DNA of 39,542 nucleotides from NCBI RefSeq assembly GCF_000170855.1, contig NZ_ABCQ01000043.1:1-39542 (forward strand), written 5' to 3'. This document shows positions 1 to 7,590 of the stretch, piece by piece. The translations under genes and the position numbers were made by a program. The number at the start of each line of letters is the position of its first letter. The stretch's first letter is position 1. The DNA comes from Moritella sp. PE36 (GTDB lineage: Bacteria > Pseudomonadota > Gammaproteobacteria > Enterobacterales > Moritellaceae). A model generated the notes under the pieces. It was not told the DNA's origin. It worked only from the letters and a program-made list of their open reading frames with translations, and did not search any database.

Positions 1-452
1 CTAAAGGCGTTGAATTCGAAGCGAATGTCATGCTAACCGACAATATAGATCTTGCGACGAGTTATACCTATATGGACATGAAAGTGACTGAGGATAATAC
101 CGGGTTGGAAGGTAAAACGCCGATTTGGGTGCCCAAGCATGCTGCTAATGCATGGTTGAATTATTACATTTATAACGGTATGCCAGCAGGGACGACCATA
201 GGTACGGGTATCCGTTATGTCGGTGAAACTCAGATTGATGCGATGAATAGCGATCAAGTACCTGATTACACGCTCGTTGATATGTCAGTTGCGTATGACC
301 TGTCTTATTTAAGCGACAGTTTAGATGGTTCAAGTATTTCTGTGGTAGCGAGTAACTTGTTTGGTACTGAATATTATTCTTGTTATGACACCAACAACTG
401 TTGGTTTGGTGCTGAACGTAGTATTACAGCTAACGTTAAATTTAACTTTTAA
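1..452 (+). CDS. TonB-dependent siderophore receptor, C-terminal end (partial)
   Basis: This is the last 150 or so residues of an outer-membrane beta-barrel receptor; the gene begins before the window. The open frame runs from base 3 without a start being needed. The translation shows alternating amphipathic strands (YTYMDM, WLNYYIYN, GTGIRYVGET, YTLVDMSVAYDL) and ends in the typical receptor terminus, with FGAERS followed by a last strand finishing in Phe, the signal for BAM-mediated insertion. Such receptors import ferric siderophores using TonB energy. The genes that follow (reductase, ATPase, binding protein, double permease) point to a hydroxamate-type receptor of the FhuA/FoxA class, but the ligand cannot be read from this fragment. 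Confidence 0.88.
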   Translation, partial: KGVEFEANVMLTDNIDLATSYTYMDMKVTEDNTGLEGKTPIWVPKHAANAWLNYYIYNGMPAGTTIGTGIRYVGETQIDAMNSDQVPDYTLVDMSVAYDLSYLSDSLDGSSISVVASNLFGTEYYSCYDTNNCWFGAERSITANVKFNF

Positions 453-524
453 TCGTTAATTTTATTTTTAATAGGGCCAGGTGTCATGCCTGGACAATTT
501 ATGCCTCTAGATAAGGATGCCAAT

Positions 525-1220
525 ATGCAGGCTAAGCATTATGCGCAATTTTTTCAAACTGCTTTATCCATTACCCCCTTATTAAAAGGTGGACTGGATA
601 ACCCTGACAAAGCGCATTTTAATTCGCAGCAAGATAGCCAGGTTGCGATTAAGCAACTGTATAATTATTGGCAAATGCAACATCCAGAGGCGGGTGCTTC
701 GTATTGGTTAACACGGGGTTGGACTATGTTGATATGGCAACCGTTATACCTCGCATTTATTGGCGTTTATGCGACTCATGCCGTGCCTAAATTAAGTTTA
801 GTTGGGCAATATCATGGTGATAACGGCCTTGTCGCTGGATTCACCTTACCTGAACACCGCTTAGTTACTGGGGATTTACTGGCATTAATTGCTTATTCGG
901 GACACGAATTGAAATTATTATTTTCCTCTTTGCGAGAACAATTCGCGCAGCAATACCGTTTGCGACCTGGCTTTGTTGCGCATTTATTAGCGGACAGTAT
1001 TCTGGTTAATCTCATTGCATTACAGCAATTACGTGCTGATTTAGATGTGTATGAACAGGCAAAACTTTGGTTTGCTGCGTTTGATTTACCGAATAAACAC
1101 TTGAGTGCACTTTATAAAGCCCCAAAAGCTGAATTATGGTCAGTTAAACGCATCAGTTGTTGCATGCATTATCGCCGCGATGACGGTGACTTGTGTTCTA
1201 ACTGTCCAAAGAATAAATAG
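525..1220 (+). CDS. fhuF: FhuF-like siderophore-iron reductase
   Basis: Predicted cytoplasmic [2Fe-2S] protein that reduces ferric siderophores after import. The diagnostic feature is the C-terminal cysteine cluster C-C-x10-C-x2-C (CCMHYRRDDGDLCSNC), which in E. coli FhuF binds the cluster. The frame is open from an ATG at 486, but that start has no good ribosome-binding site. The ATG at 525 has AAGGA at 513-517 with 7-base spacing, so I prefer 525 (231 residues, N-terminus MQAKHYAQFF). The gene lies between the receptor and the transporter genes on the same strand, with 7 bases to the next gene, which fits one iron-uptake operon. The family call rests mainly on the cysteine pattern and context. 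Confidence 0.87.
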   Translation: MQAKHYAQFFQTALSITPLLKGGLDNPDKAHFNSQQDSQVAIKQLYNYWQMQHPEAGASYWLTRGWTMLIWQPLYLAFIGVYATHAVPKLSLVGQYHGDNGLVAGFTLPEHRLVTGDLLALIAYSGHELKLLFSSLREQFAQQYRLRPGFVAHLLADSILVNLIALQQLRADLDVYEQAKLWFAAFDLPNKHLSALYKAPKAELWSVKRISCCMHYRRDDGDLCSNCPKNK

Positions 1221-1227
1221 GATTTAA

Positions 1228-1995
1228 ATGTTTGAATTGAAAAATGTTGTTGTAAACCGTGATGGGCGTGACATCTTGTCTATTGAGCAGCTGCAAATCG
1301 ATAGCAATGAATTTACCGTGATCCTCGGTCACAATGGTTCTGGTAAGTCTACCTTAGCACAGGTGTTAGCTGGTCAGTTAAAACCGGACAGCGGCAAGAT
1401 TGAGTTCTCAGAACAATTAATGAGCACGCTATCAACTAAATTATTAGCGCAGAACATTGCGTTTTTACCACAACGTTTACCCGAAGTTGCTGGTTTAACG
1501 GTGAAGGAACTTGTGCGACTAGGGCGCTTTGCTTGGCGTGGCACCTTTGGGCGTTATAACCAACAAGACACAGATATTATCGAAACCGCGATGCAACAAA
1601 CGGATACTGCGCAATTTTGCGATCATATTGCAGACAGTCTTTCTGGCGGTGAGCGCCAAAGAGCCTGGATTGCGATGTTATTGGCACAACAATCTCGGGT
1701 ATTAATCTTGGATGAACCGACTTCAGCTCTCGATGTTGGCCATCAATATGATCTGCTATCACTACTGCAGTCGCTTAACAGGGAGTCTGGGCAGGGTGTG
1801 ATCGTGATCCTGCATGACATTAATTTAGCGCTAAGATTTGCGACTCGTGTGGTTGCTTTAAAACAAGGGAAAGTGAGCTTTTCAGGCGATCATAGTATTT
1901 TGTTAGATAGTAAAAAACTCTCTGCCTTGTATGGCACCGATATTACATTAATAGATCATCCGAGCCGAGATGAGAAGGTTGCTGTTGTATGTTAA
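1228..1995 (+). CDS. fhuC: Iron-siderophore ABC transporter ATP-binding protein (FhuC-like)
   Basis: ATPase that powers siderophore import through the inner-membrane permease. All nucleotide-binding motifs are intact: Walker A GHNGSGKS at residues 34-41, Q-loop near Gln82, signature LSGGERQ at 138-144, Walker B LILDEP at 159-164, and the switch His at about 196. The length (255 residues) is normal for FhuC/FecE/BtuD-type ATPases. The start is preceded by AGGA 6-7 bases upstream. The 3' end overlaps the binding-protein gene by 7 bases, suggesting translational coupling. Assignment to the hydroxamate (Fhu) branch rests on gene order and on the double-length FhuB downstream. Confidence 0.93.
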   Translation: MFELKNVVVNRDGRDILSIEQLQIDSNEFTVILGHNGSGKSTLAQVLAGQLKPDSGKIEFSEQLMSTLSTKLLAQNIAFLPQRLPEVAGLTVKELVRLGRFAWRGTFGRYNQQDTDIIETAMQQTDTAQFCDHIADSLSGGERQRAWIAMLLAQQSRVLILDEPTSALDVGHQYDLLSLLQSLNRESGQGVIVILHDINLALRFATRVVALKQGKVSFSGDHSILLDSKKLSALYGTDITLIDHPSRDEKVAVVC

Positions 1996-2942
1996 CTAGA
2001 AAAAAAATGACTAAATTGGTTCAATTACTTATCGCATCTGTACTGCTGATAACCCCATTATTTTCACAGGCTGAGATAACGGTAACGGACAGTCAAGGGA
2101 ATAAGCAGTTAGCGCAATATGCGCAACGTATTGTCGTGCTGAATTGGGATCTGGCCGAGCAAATCTTAGAGTTGGATGTTGTTCCTGTCGGTATGCCAGA
2201 TATTGCAGGTTACAGAGAATGGGTAAGTAAACCCGAAGTGCCTGCTGAAGTGCAAGATATTGGTACTCGAGTTGAGCCTAATTATGAAAAGATCGCGTCG
2301 CTGAAACCGGATGTTATTATTATTGCATCACCGCAAGCAGACTTACAAAGTAAACTGGAGCGAATCGCGCCGGTATTATTTTATCAAACCTTTAGTGCAT
2401 CCCATGATAATGCGCAAGCCGCTTTAGATAATTTTCGTTACTTAGCTGGTGTTGTGAATAAACAAGAATTTGCAGAGCGAAAGATTGCGGCAATGACAGA
2501 TAAACTCGATGATTTGAAGCAGCGATTATTGCTGGCTTACGATGGTCAATTGCCAAAGGTTGCCACAATGCGCTTTGCCAGCACCACATCTGTGTATCTG
2601 TATGGCAGTAATTCCATGCCACAATATGCCTTAAAACAATTAGGAATCGAGCCAGCGTTAGACCTGCCTGTAACCCAATGGGGCGCTGTACAAAAACGTA
2701 TTTCAGACCTGCATACAATTGCCGATGGTACTGTTTTGTACTTTGAACCGTTTAATAAAAAGCAGGCATTATCACGTTCAAGATTATGGCAGTCTATGCC
2801 TTTTGTCCGTGGTAATCGTGTCAATAGCGTTGCATCAAGTTGGAGTTACGGCGGTGCAATGTCAATTCAATACACTGCGGAAGTGCTCACCGAGAGCTTA
2901 TTAGCGTTAGCGCCTAAGCAGAATAATACGGCCAGTAATTAG
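1989..2942 (+). CDS. fhuD: Iron-siderophore ABC transporter substrate-binding protein (FhuD-like)
   Basis: Periplasmic binding protein that passes the ferric siderophore to the permease. It has an N-terminal signal peptide (two Lys-rich residues, then a hydrophobic run LVQLLIASVLLITPLFSQA, probable cleavage after Ala near residue 28) followed by the periplasmic-binding fold typical of FhuD/FecB: RIVVLNWDLAEQILELDVVPVG, then the LKPDVIIIASPQ segment. The length of 317 residues fits the family. An internal ATG at 2007 would give a shorter but still adequate signal peptide; 1989 is kept because of AAGG upstream and the 7-base overlap with the ATPase gene. Confidence 0.92.
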   Translation: MLTRKKMTKLVQLLIASVLLITPLFSQAEITVTDSQGNKQLAQYAQRIVVLNWDLAEQILELDVVPVGMPDIAGYREWVSKPEVPAEVQDIGTRVEPNYEKIASLKPDVIIIASPQADLQSKLERIAPVLFYQTFSASHDNAQAALDNFRYLAGVVNKQEFAERKIAAMTDKLDDLKQRLLLAYDGQLPKVATMRFASTTSVYLYGSNSMPQYALKQLGIEPALDLPVTQWGAVQKRISDLHTIADGTVLYFEPFNKKQALSRSRLWQSMPFVRGNRVNSVASSWSYGGAMSIQYTAEVLTESLLALAPKQNNTASN

Positions 2943-3007
2943 GCCATTGGTTTTCGATTGTATTCAATAATGCAGTGAAATAAAAAATTGTTAGAACGGG
3001 AAGACGG

Positions 3008-4969
3008 ATGTTGAGGTATTTAATTACAGTGCTGGCGCTGATGCTAGCGCTGTTTTTATCGTTGCAGTTACAAACTGAATTAACGATCACGAAGCAGTTG
3101 GCATTAATCTGTGGTCTAGAACCACGCGAGTTTGTTGAGGTTGATTTTGTTTACGCTATTTTACCACGTTTGGTGATAGCTATTTTGGTGGGGGCAAGCT
3201 TAGGTTTAGTCGGCAGTTTAATGCAGCAGTTGACGCAAAACCCATTGTTATCGCCTTTAACTTTTGGCACTTCTTCGGGCGCTTGGTTAGCCTTGGTATT
3301 AGTGGCGGTATTTTTTCCTGATTTAGGCATTGAAAATAGTAATATTTTTGCCCTATTTGGAGCGTTGTTGGCAATGGCGTTAGTGTTATTGATCACTGGG
3401 CTTAATAACCTTTCAGGTTTGCCCGTTATCTTAGCTGGGATGGCGGTTAATTTATTACTTGGTGCCTTGGCGACTGCGGTTATTTTGCTTAATGATCAAT
3501 ATGCTAAAAACTTGTTTATTTGGGGCGCTGGTGATCTTGCTCAAAATGGTTGGGACTGGGTATATTGGTTAATGCCACGTATGCTGGTTGGCTTGATTAT
3601 TTTAGCGGTAGCACCACGAATATTAACGTTAATGCGCATTGGTCAGCAAGGTGCAAGTGCTCGTGGTCTTAACATTATGCCGACATTTTTGCTGTTATTG
3701 TTATTAGGCGTATGGCTAATATCATCTGCAATTACGGCAGTTGGTGTGATCGGTTTTGTGGGCTTATTAACACCTAATATAGCTCGGTTTTTAGGGGCGA
3801 GAACTGCACGTGATGAACTCTGTTATAGCTTGTTATTAGGCGCATTATTTTTAGTGTTAACAGATAGTTTGGCTGCATGGCTAAGTCAGTTTACACTCGA
3901 TTTTATACCGAGTGGAACCGCAGCCGCAGTGATTGGCGCTCCTGCGCTTATTTGGTTTAGTCGAAGCGCATTAAAGGCGCAAGATCAAATGGTGTTTCGT
4001 TTACCGCAAGGTATTAGCCGTTTAAATAGTCGGGTTTTTATTACTATTTTAGTCAGTCTCGTGCTCTCGGTGACGTTATCAAGTGTCTTTGTTATGCAAG
4101 ATAATTCCTGGACATTCGCCTGGCCAGATGCGTTTTCTTGGTCGATACGATGGCCACGTATTTTAACGTCTTTAGCTGCGGGTGCAGGTTTGGCTGTTGC
4201 CGGCACAATTTTACAACGTTTGATTCATAACCCGCTCGCAAGCCCTGATATTTTAGGTATTTCGGCAGGGGCTATTTTTGCGTTGGTATTTGCGAGTATG
4301 TTTTGGGGTATTACTATTTTCGAAGCGGGTCCACTGGTTGCATTTGTTGGTGCGATGGGGGCGTTAGTGATCATTTTGCTTTTGGGTAAAAAACATGATT
4401 ATTCACCGCCGAAGTTAATTCTAACCGGTATTGCGTTAACGGCATTGATTGAAGCCTTCGTACAATTTGCGCTGGCGCGTGGTAATGATGATGTTTATGG
4501 TATTTTAGCGTGGTTGGCTGGTTCTAGCTATAGAGTAAGTGCAGATCAAGCTGTCATGCTTGCCGTGAGCGTGATGTTATTATTGCTATTAGCATTTTCA
4601 CTGTCACGTTGGTTAACATTAATATCTGCTGGTAAAGAAATGGCGTATTCGCGAGGGCTAAATGGCTCAGCTGCATTTGTATTATTACTCTGTTTGGTCG
4701 CGCTACTCGTAGCGTTTGTCACCGCTAATATGGGGCCGGTCGCTTTTATCGGTTTACTTGCACCGCATATGGCGGCGATGTTGGGCGCCAAAAGTGTCAA
4801 GCAACAACTTTTGGTCAGCGCATTACTCGGGGGATTTTTAGTGCAGTTTTCTGATTGGCTTGGTCAAGTTATTCTGTATCCTGCTCAACTAGCAGCCGGG
4901 ATTTTGGTTTCTCTTATCGGGGGGAGCTACTTTATTTTCTTATTGATTAAAGGTCGATTAAATACCTAG
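3008..4969 (+). CDS. fhuB: Fe(3+)-hydroxamate ABC transporter permease, double-length (FhuB)
   Basis: Inner-membrane channel of the siderophore importer. At 653 residues it is twice the size of a normal FecCD permease and contains two tandem FecCD domains. The first holds PRLVIAILVGASLGLVGSLMQ; the second holds the equivalent PRILTSLAAGAGLAVAGTILQ near residue 385. Each repeat also has the later GFVGLLTPNIAR or GPVAFIGLLAPHMA motif, which contacts the ATPase. This fused arrangement is characteristic of FhuB and is the main reason for naming the whole cluster Fhu rather than Fec, Fep or Btu. It follows the binding-protein gene by 65 bases. Ends in TAG. Confidence 0.94.
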   Translation: MLRYLITVLALMLALFLSLQLQTELTITKQLALICGLEPREFVEVDFVYAILPRLVIAILVGASLGLVGSLMQQLTQNPLLSPLTFGTSSGAWLALVLVAVFFPDLGIENSNIFALFGALLAMALVLLITGLNNLSGLPVILAGMAVNLLLGALATAVILLNDQYAKNLFIWGAGDLAQNGWDWVYWLMPRMLVGLIILAVAPRILTLMRIGQQGASARGLNIMPTFLLLLLLGVWLISSAITAVGVIGFVGLLTPNIARFLGARTARDELCYSLLLGALFLVLTDSLAAWLSQFTLDFIPSGTAAAVIGAPALIWFSRSALKAQDQMVFRLPQGISRLNSRVFITILVSLVLSVTLSSVFVMQDNSWTFAWPDAFSWSIRWPRILTSLAAGAGLAVAGTILQRLIHNPLASPDILGISAGAIFALVFASMFWGITIFEAGPLVAFVGAMGALVIILLLGKKHDYSPPKLILTGIALTALIEAFVQFALARGNDDVYGILAWLAGSSYRVSADQAVMLAVSVMLLLLLAFSLSRWLTLISAGKEMAYSRGLNGSAAFVLLLCLVALLVAFVTANMGPVAFIGLLAPHMAAMLGAKSVKQQLLVSALLGGFLVQFSDWLGQVILYPAQLAAGILVSLIGGSYFIFLLIKGRLNT

Positions 4970-5042
4970 GGTTAAATGAACAGGTATTATATTTAACTTA
5001 TATCAACCTGATGTATTGATGATTATATATTGAATAACAATT

Positions 5043-5088
5043 CCTTAGCGTGTAAGTTTGATATAAGCGATCAGCTAACACGCTAAGG
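5043..5088 (+). promoter_or_regulatory. Inverted repeat covering the ribosome-binding site of the GNAT gene
   Basis: A perfect 11-bp inverted repeat: CCTTAGCGTGT at 5043-5053 and ACACGCTAAGG at 5078-5088, separated by 24 bases. The right arm contains the AAGG of the AAGGA ribosome-binding site for the ATG at 5096. If transcribed, the stem would hide that site. It could equally act as a weak terminator for the fhu operon, although no U-run follows. Function is inferred; the repeat is seen directly. Confidence 0.55.
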
Positions 5089-5095
5089 ATATTTA

Positions 5096-5572
5096 ATGAG
5101 AATACGAAAAGCCAAACGAGATGATATTGATGGGATCAGCCAGTTAATAACAAAACTTGTCATTAAATATATTTTACCTACCTGCAGTAAAGAGGGCGGG
5201 CAGTTAATTCTCAATTCCATGGCACCAAATTGTATATCAAATTATTTCGATGCGGGTTATGAATACCATGTTGCAGAGTTAAAAGGCGAACTGATTGGTG
5301 TTGTCGGAATGAAAGATAACGCGCATTTGTACCATTTATTTGTGGCTGAAGCCCTGCAAGGCAGCGGAATATCGAGAAAACTATGGGAACAGGCGAGAGA
5401 TGAATGTTTAGCGAATGGCAATCAGGGTAAATTTACAGTCAACTCAGCATTGAATGCAGCAGATGTATACCTAAAATTCGGATTTGTACCTGTCAGTGGT
5501 ATTCGTGAAAGGCAGGGTATTAAAGATATGCCGATGGCATTGAATGTTACTAATCCATTTACTTTGAATTAA
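5096..5572 (+). CDS. GNAT family N-acetyltransferase
   Basis: Small cytoplasmic acetyltransferase of 158 residues using acetyl-CoA. The N-terminus MRIRKAKRDDIDGISQLI is the usual first strand and helix of the GNAT fold; LYHLFVAEALQGSGISRKLWEQA at about 78-100 contains the acetyl-CoA pyrophosphate loop QGSGIS (88-93); NSALNAADVYLKFGFVPVSG is the usual motif B with the xxFYxxxGF-like element. The acceptor cannot be predicted. The start has AAGGA 6 bases upstream, but this site lies in an inverted repeat (5043-5088). No operon partner is evident; it sits between the iron operon and a pilin gene. Confidence 0.88.
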   Translation: MRIRKAKRDDIDGISQLITKLVIKYILPTCSKEGGQLILNSMAPNCISNYFDAGYEYHVAELKGELIGVVGMKDNAHLYHLFVAEALQGSGISRKLWEQARDECLANGNQGKFTVNSALNAADVYLKFGFVPVSGIRERQGIKDMPMALNVTNPFTLN

Positions 5573-5597
5573 GCGTCACTCGTTATATTACGCTTTT
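5571..5597 (+). terminator. Weak candidate terminator after the GNAT gene
   Basis: Six-base arms AAGCGT (5571-5576) and ACGCTT (5590-5595) with a 13-base loop, followed by TT and an AT-rich stretch. It overlaps the stop codon. The short stem makes this a low-confidence call. Confidence 0.3.
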
Positions 5598-5686
5598 AGA
5601 GTATTGATTTATTCTGTTAACAAGTTAGAGTACTCATTCTATATTTATGTCGCTGTCGGTTGATTAAATTCGAATAAGTTGATTTT

Positions 5687-6214
5687 ATGAGAAATAATAA
5701 CGGTTTTACACTAATTGAGTTAGTGATAGTTATCATTGTATTAGGTGTTTTAGCCGCAACAGCGATCCCTACATTTATTAATATTCAACATGATGCAAGC
5801 CGGGCTGTAGTTAGAAATCTTAGCGGTAGTTTAAAAACGGCCATGGATTTAGTTAATATACGTAAAGAAATTGATGACTCAGAAACCAGTGTTGATTATA
5901 ACGGTAACACTATCACGCTCGTCAATGGTTACCCTAAACCAGCAGCTCCTGAAATGCGTTTTTTACTTAATATGGAATTACCGAGTACAACATGGACGCC
6001 TAATTGGTTAACTGTGCCTTGTGATGGCTCTGCTTTTTGTATTCTTGGTAATAGAAGTTATACCAATAAGCCAGAAATTGATGACGTTACATCTGGACAC
6101 GTTGTGTTCTTTTGGCCAAATGGCTATGTACTTGATGGTTGTTTTGCTTACTATGCTAACTTGGAGATTGATAGTACGCCACCTGTTATTGGTTTTGTTG
6201 ATTCGGGTTGTTAG
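5687..6214 (+). CDS. Type IV pilin-like protein, MSHA (MshA)-like
   Basis: Secreted pilin subunit of 175 residues. The N-terminus has a short leader MRNNNG followed by FTLIELVIVIIVLGVLAATAIPTF, the class III signal cut by prepilin peptidase between Gly6 and Phe7, with Glu5 of the mature protein present. The following helix (INIQHDASRAVVRNLSGSLKTAMDLV) resembles MSHA-type major pilins of Vibrio and Shewanella. Four Cys lie in the C-terminal half (VPCDGSAFC, and GCFAYY to the last residue Cys), suitable for one or two disulfides including the terminal D-loop. No other pilus gene is nearby, so it depends on assembly machinery elsewhere. The ribosome-binding site is weak. A minor pilin or pseudopilin role is possible. 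Confidence 0.85.
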   Translation: MRNNNGFTLIELVIVIIVLGVLAATAIPTFINIQHDASRAVVRNLSGSLKTAMDLVNIRKEIDDSETSVDYNGNTITLVNGYPKPAAPEMRFLLNMELPSTTWTPNWLTVPCDGSAFCILGNRSYTNKPEIDDVTSGHVVFFWPNGYVLDGCFAYYANLEIDSTPPVIGFVDSGC

Positions 6215-6420
6215 CTTTCTAACAAAGTACTATCAATATTACTAACACCATCAATACCTTCCTCAATTTGAAGTAATCAAACCTTTCTTGCTCTTGTGCT
6301 CATGAACTAACTGAATTTCACGCTCTAATCTTAGACGTTATCAGTTTATTGATGCATATAATGATTATCACTTTTAATATTAATTATTTTATTGAATGAT
6401 GTGTTCTTATCGTTGTCATA

Positions 6421-6444
6421 AATGACTTATATATATAAGTCATT
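6421..6444. promoter_or_regulatory. Perfect 24-bp palindrome, candidate repressor operator
   Basis: The half-site AATGACTTATAT is followed directly by its exact reverse complement, with no spacer. Its right end overlaps the first two bases of the candidate -35 box of the efflux promoter, as expected for an operator used by a TetR-type or similar dimeric repressor of RND genes. No such regulator gene lies beside the operon, so the cognate protein would be encoded elsewhere. The operator role is inferred. Confidence 0.5.
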
Positions 6445-6470
6445 GTAAATACTATTTTAAAGGCTATAGT
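6443..6470 (+). promoter_or_regulatory. Candidate sigma-70 promoter of the RND efflux operon
   Basis: TTGTAA at 6443-6448 and TATAGT at 6465-6470 with 16-base spacing, about 85 bases before the start codon at 6555. Judged by eye against the TTGACA/TATAAT consensus. Confidence 0.4.
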
Positions 6471-6554
6471 TTAGTAATAGTTTATTATGACAGCTTGGCT
6501 GGTTTAAAAGAGATATTAATCGTTAAGTAAACCGCACATTATTAGGGTGATTAT

Positions 6555-7589
6555 ATGAAGGGAATTATAGCGACCACAGTTGTTGCTGGCCTGCTACTTT
6601 CTGGCTGCAGTGAAGAACAGGTTGTAATACCTGAACCGGACTCACGGCCTGTTAAACTGCAAACCGTCGATGTTGGTATTAAAGATACATTTCGAACCTT
6701 TCCAGGTATTGTCGAAGCTGATGATAAAGCGGTACTTGGATTCCGTGTTTCGGGTGTTCTATCATCGATGGATGTTAGACCTGGCGAGAATGTTGTAAAA
6801 GGGCAAACGCTTGCGAGTTTGAATCAAGATGAGTTTTTGCTACAAGTCGAACAAGCACAAGCAAATTATGAACTGGCTTCAGTCCAGTTTAAGCGTGATG
6901 CTAAATTACGTAAAACCAATGTTGTTTCTGAATTAGCATTTGATATCTCTAAAGCCAAGCGCAACCAAGCGCAAGCAGCGTTAAGCAAGCAAGAATCCAA
7001 CCTCGGTTATACAACCTTAGTCGCGCCCTATGACGGTACACTATCATTATCGTTAAAAGAAAATTATGAATATGTCATGGCAAAAGAACCTGTAGTGCAT
7101 ATTCAGCGGGCGGGTATTATCAATGTCACCTTCCAACTGCCTGAACAGCTGCTTGCACGTTTTAATAATGAATATAGTCGTCGCCCAACCGTTATTTTCG
7201 ATACTATCCCAGGCGAAGAATTTCCTGCTCGATTTAAAGAGATCGATATCGAAGCCAACGCGACAAATTCCAGCTATAAAGTCACCTTGTTTATGGACCG
7301 ACCTGAAGGTAAAAATATCCTACCGGGGATGGCGGGTGCAGTCCGTATTGCGCTTCCTAAAGGGAGTGCTGGTGCGATTTCCCCACAAGCATTAATGCGC
7401 AAGGGTGACTCGATTTTTGTATGGCAGGTTGATGATCAAGGTATTGTGCACAAGCGAGAAGTCGAGTTAGATGAAAATGGACGTGTAACGAAAGGCTTAA
7501 ACGATGGTGATAATATTGCCATTTCTGGCGTGAGCGAATTGCGAGAAGGTCAGAAAGTACGATCTTGGATCAAGGAGCGGGGACTGTAA
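6555..7589 (+). CDS. RND efflux periplasmic adaptor lipoprotein 1 (HlyD/MFP family)
   Basis: Membrane-fusion protein of 344 residues that would bridge the inner-membrane pump and an outer-membrane channel. It has a lipoprotein signal, LLLSGC with the acylated Cys at residue 18 and Ser at +2. The order is typical: a first beta-barrel strand segment (PVKLQTVDVGIKDTFRTFPGIVEA), a lipoyl half (VSGVLSSMDVRPGENVVKGQTLASLN), an alpha-hairpin (about 88-145), the second lipoyl half (YTTLVAPYDGTLSLSL) and beta-barrel and proximal domains. It is first of three genes, with one base between its stop and the next ATG. Two different adaptors before one permease recall the TriABC arrangement of Pseudomonas. 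No outer-membrane factor gene is present. Confidence 0.92.
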   Translation: MKGIIATTVVAGLLLSGCSEEQVVIPEPDSRPVKLQTVDVGIKDTFRTFPGIVEADDKAVLGFRVSGVLSSMDVRPGENVVKGQTLASLNQDEFLLQVEQAQANYELASVQFKRDAKLRKTNVVSELAFDISKAKRNQAQAALSKQESNLGYTTLVAPYDGTLSLSLKENYEYVMAKEPVVHIQRAGIINVTFQLPEQLLARFNNEYSRRPTVIFDTIPGEEFPARFKEIDIEANATNSSYKVTLFMDRPEGKNILPGMAGAVRIALPKGSAGAISPQALMRKGDSIFVWQVDDQGIVHKREVELDENGRVTKGLNDGDNIAISGVSELREGQKVRSWIKERGL

Positions 7590-7590
7590 T

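Larger units (their letters stand above)
6215..6554. other. Intergenic region with efflux-operon control elements
   Basis: No convincing gene in this 340-base stretch. The left half is AT-rich and featureless. The right half holds a perfect 24-bp palindrome (6421-6444) and a candidate sigma-70 promoter (6443-6470) reading toward the RND adaptor gene at 6555. Confidence 0.6.
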
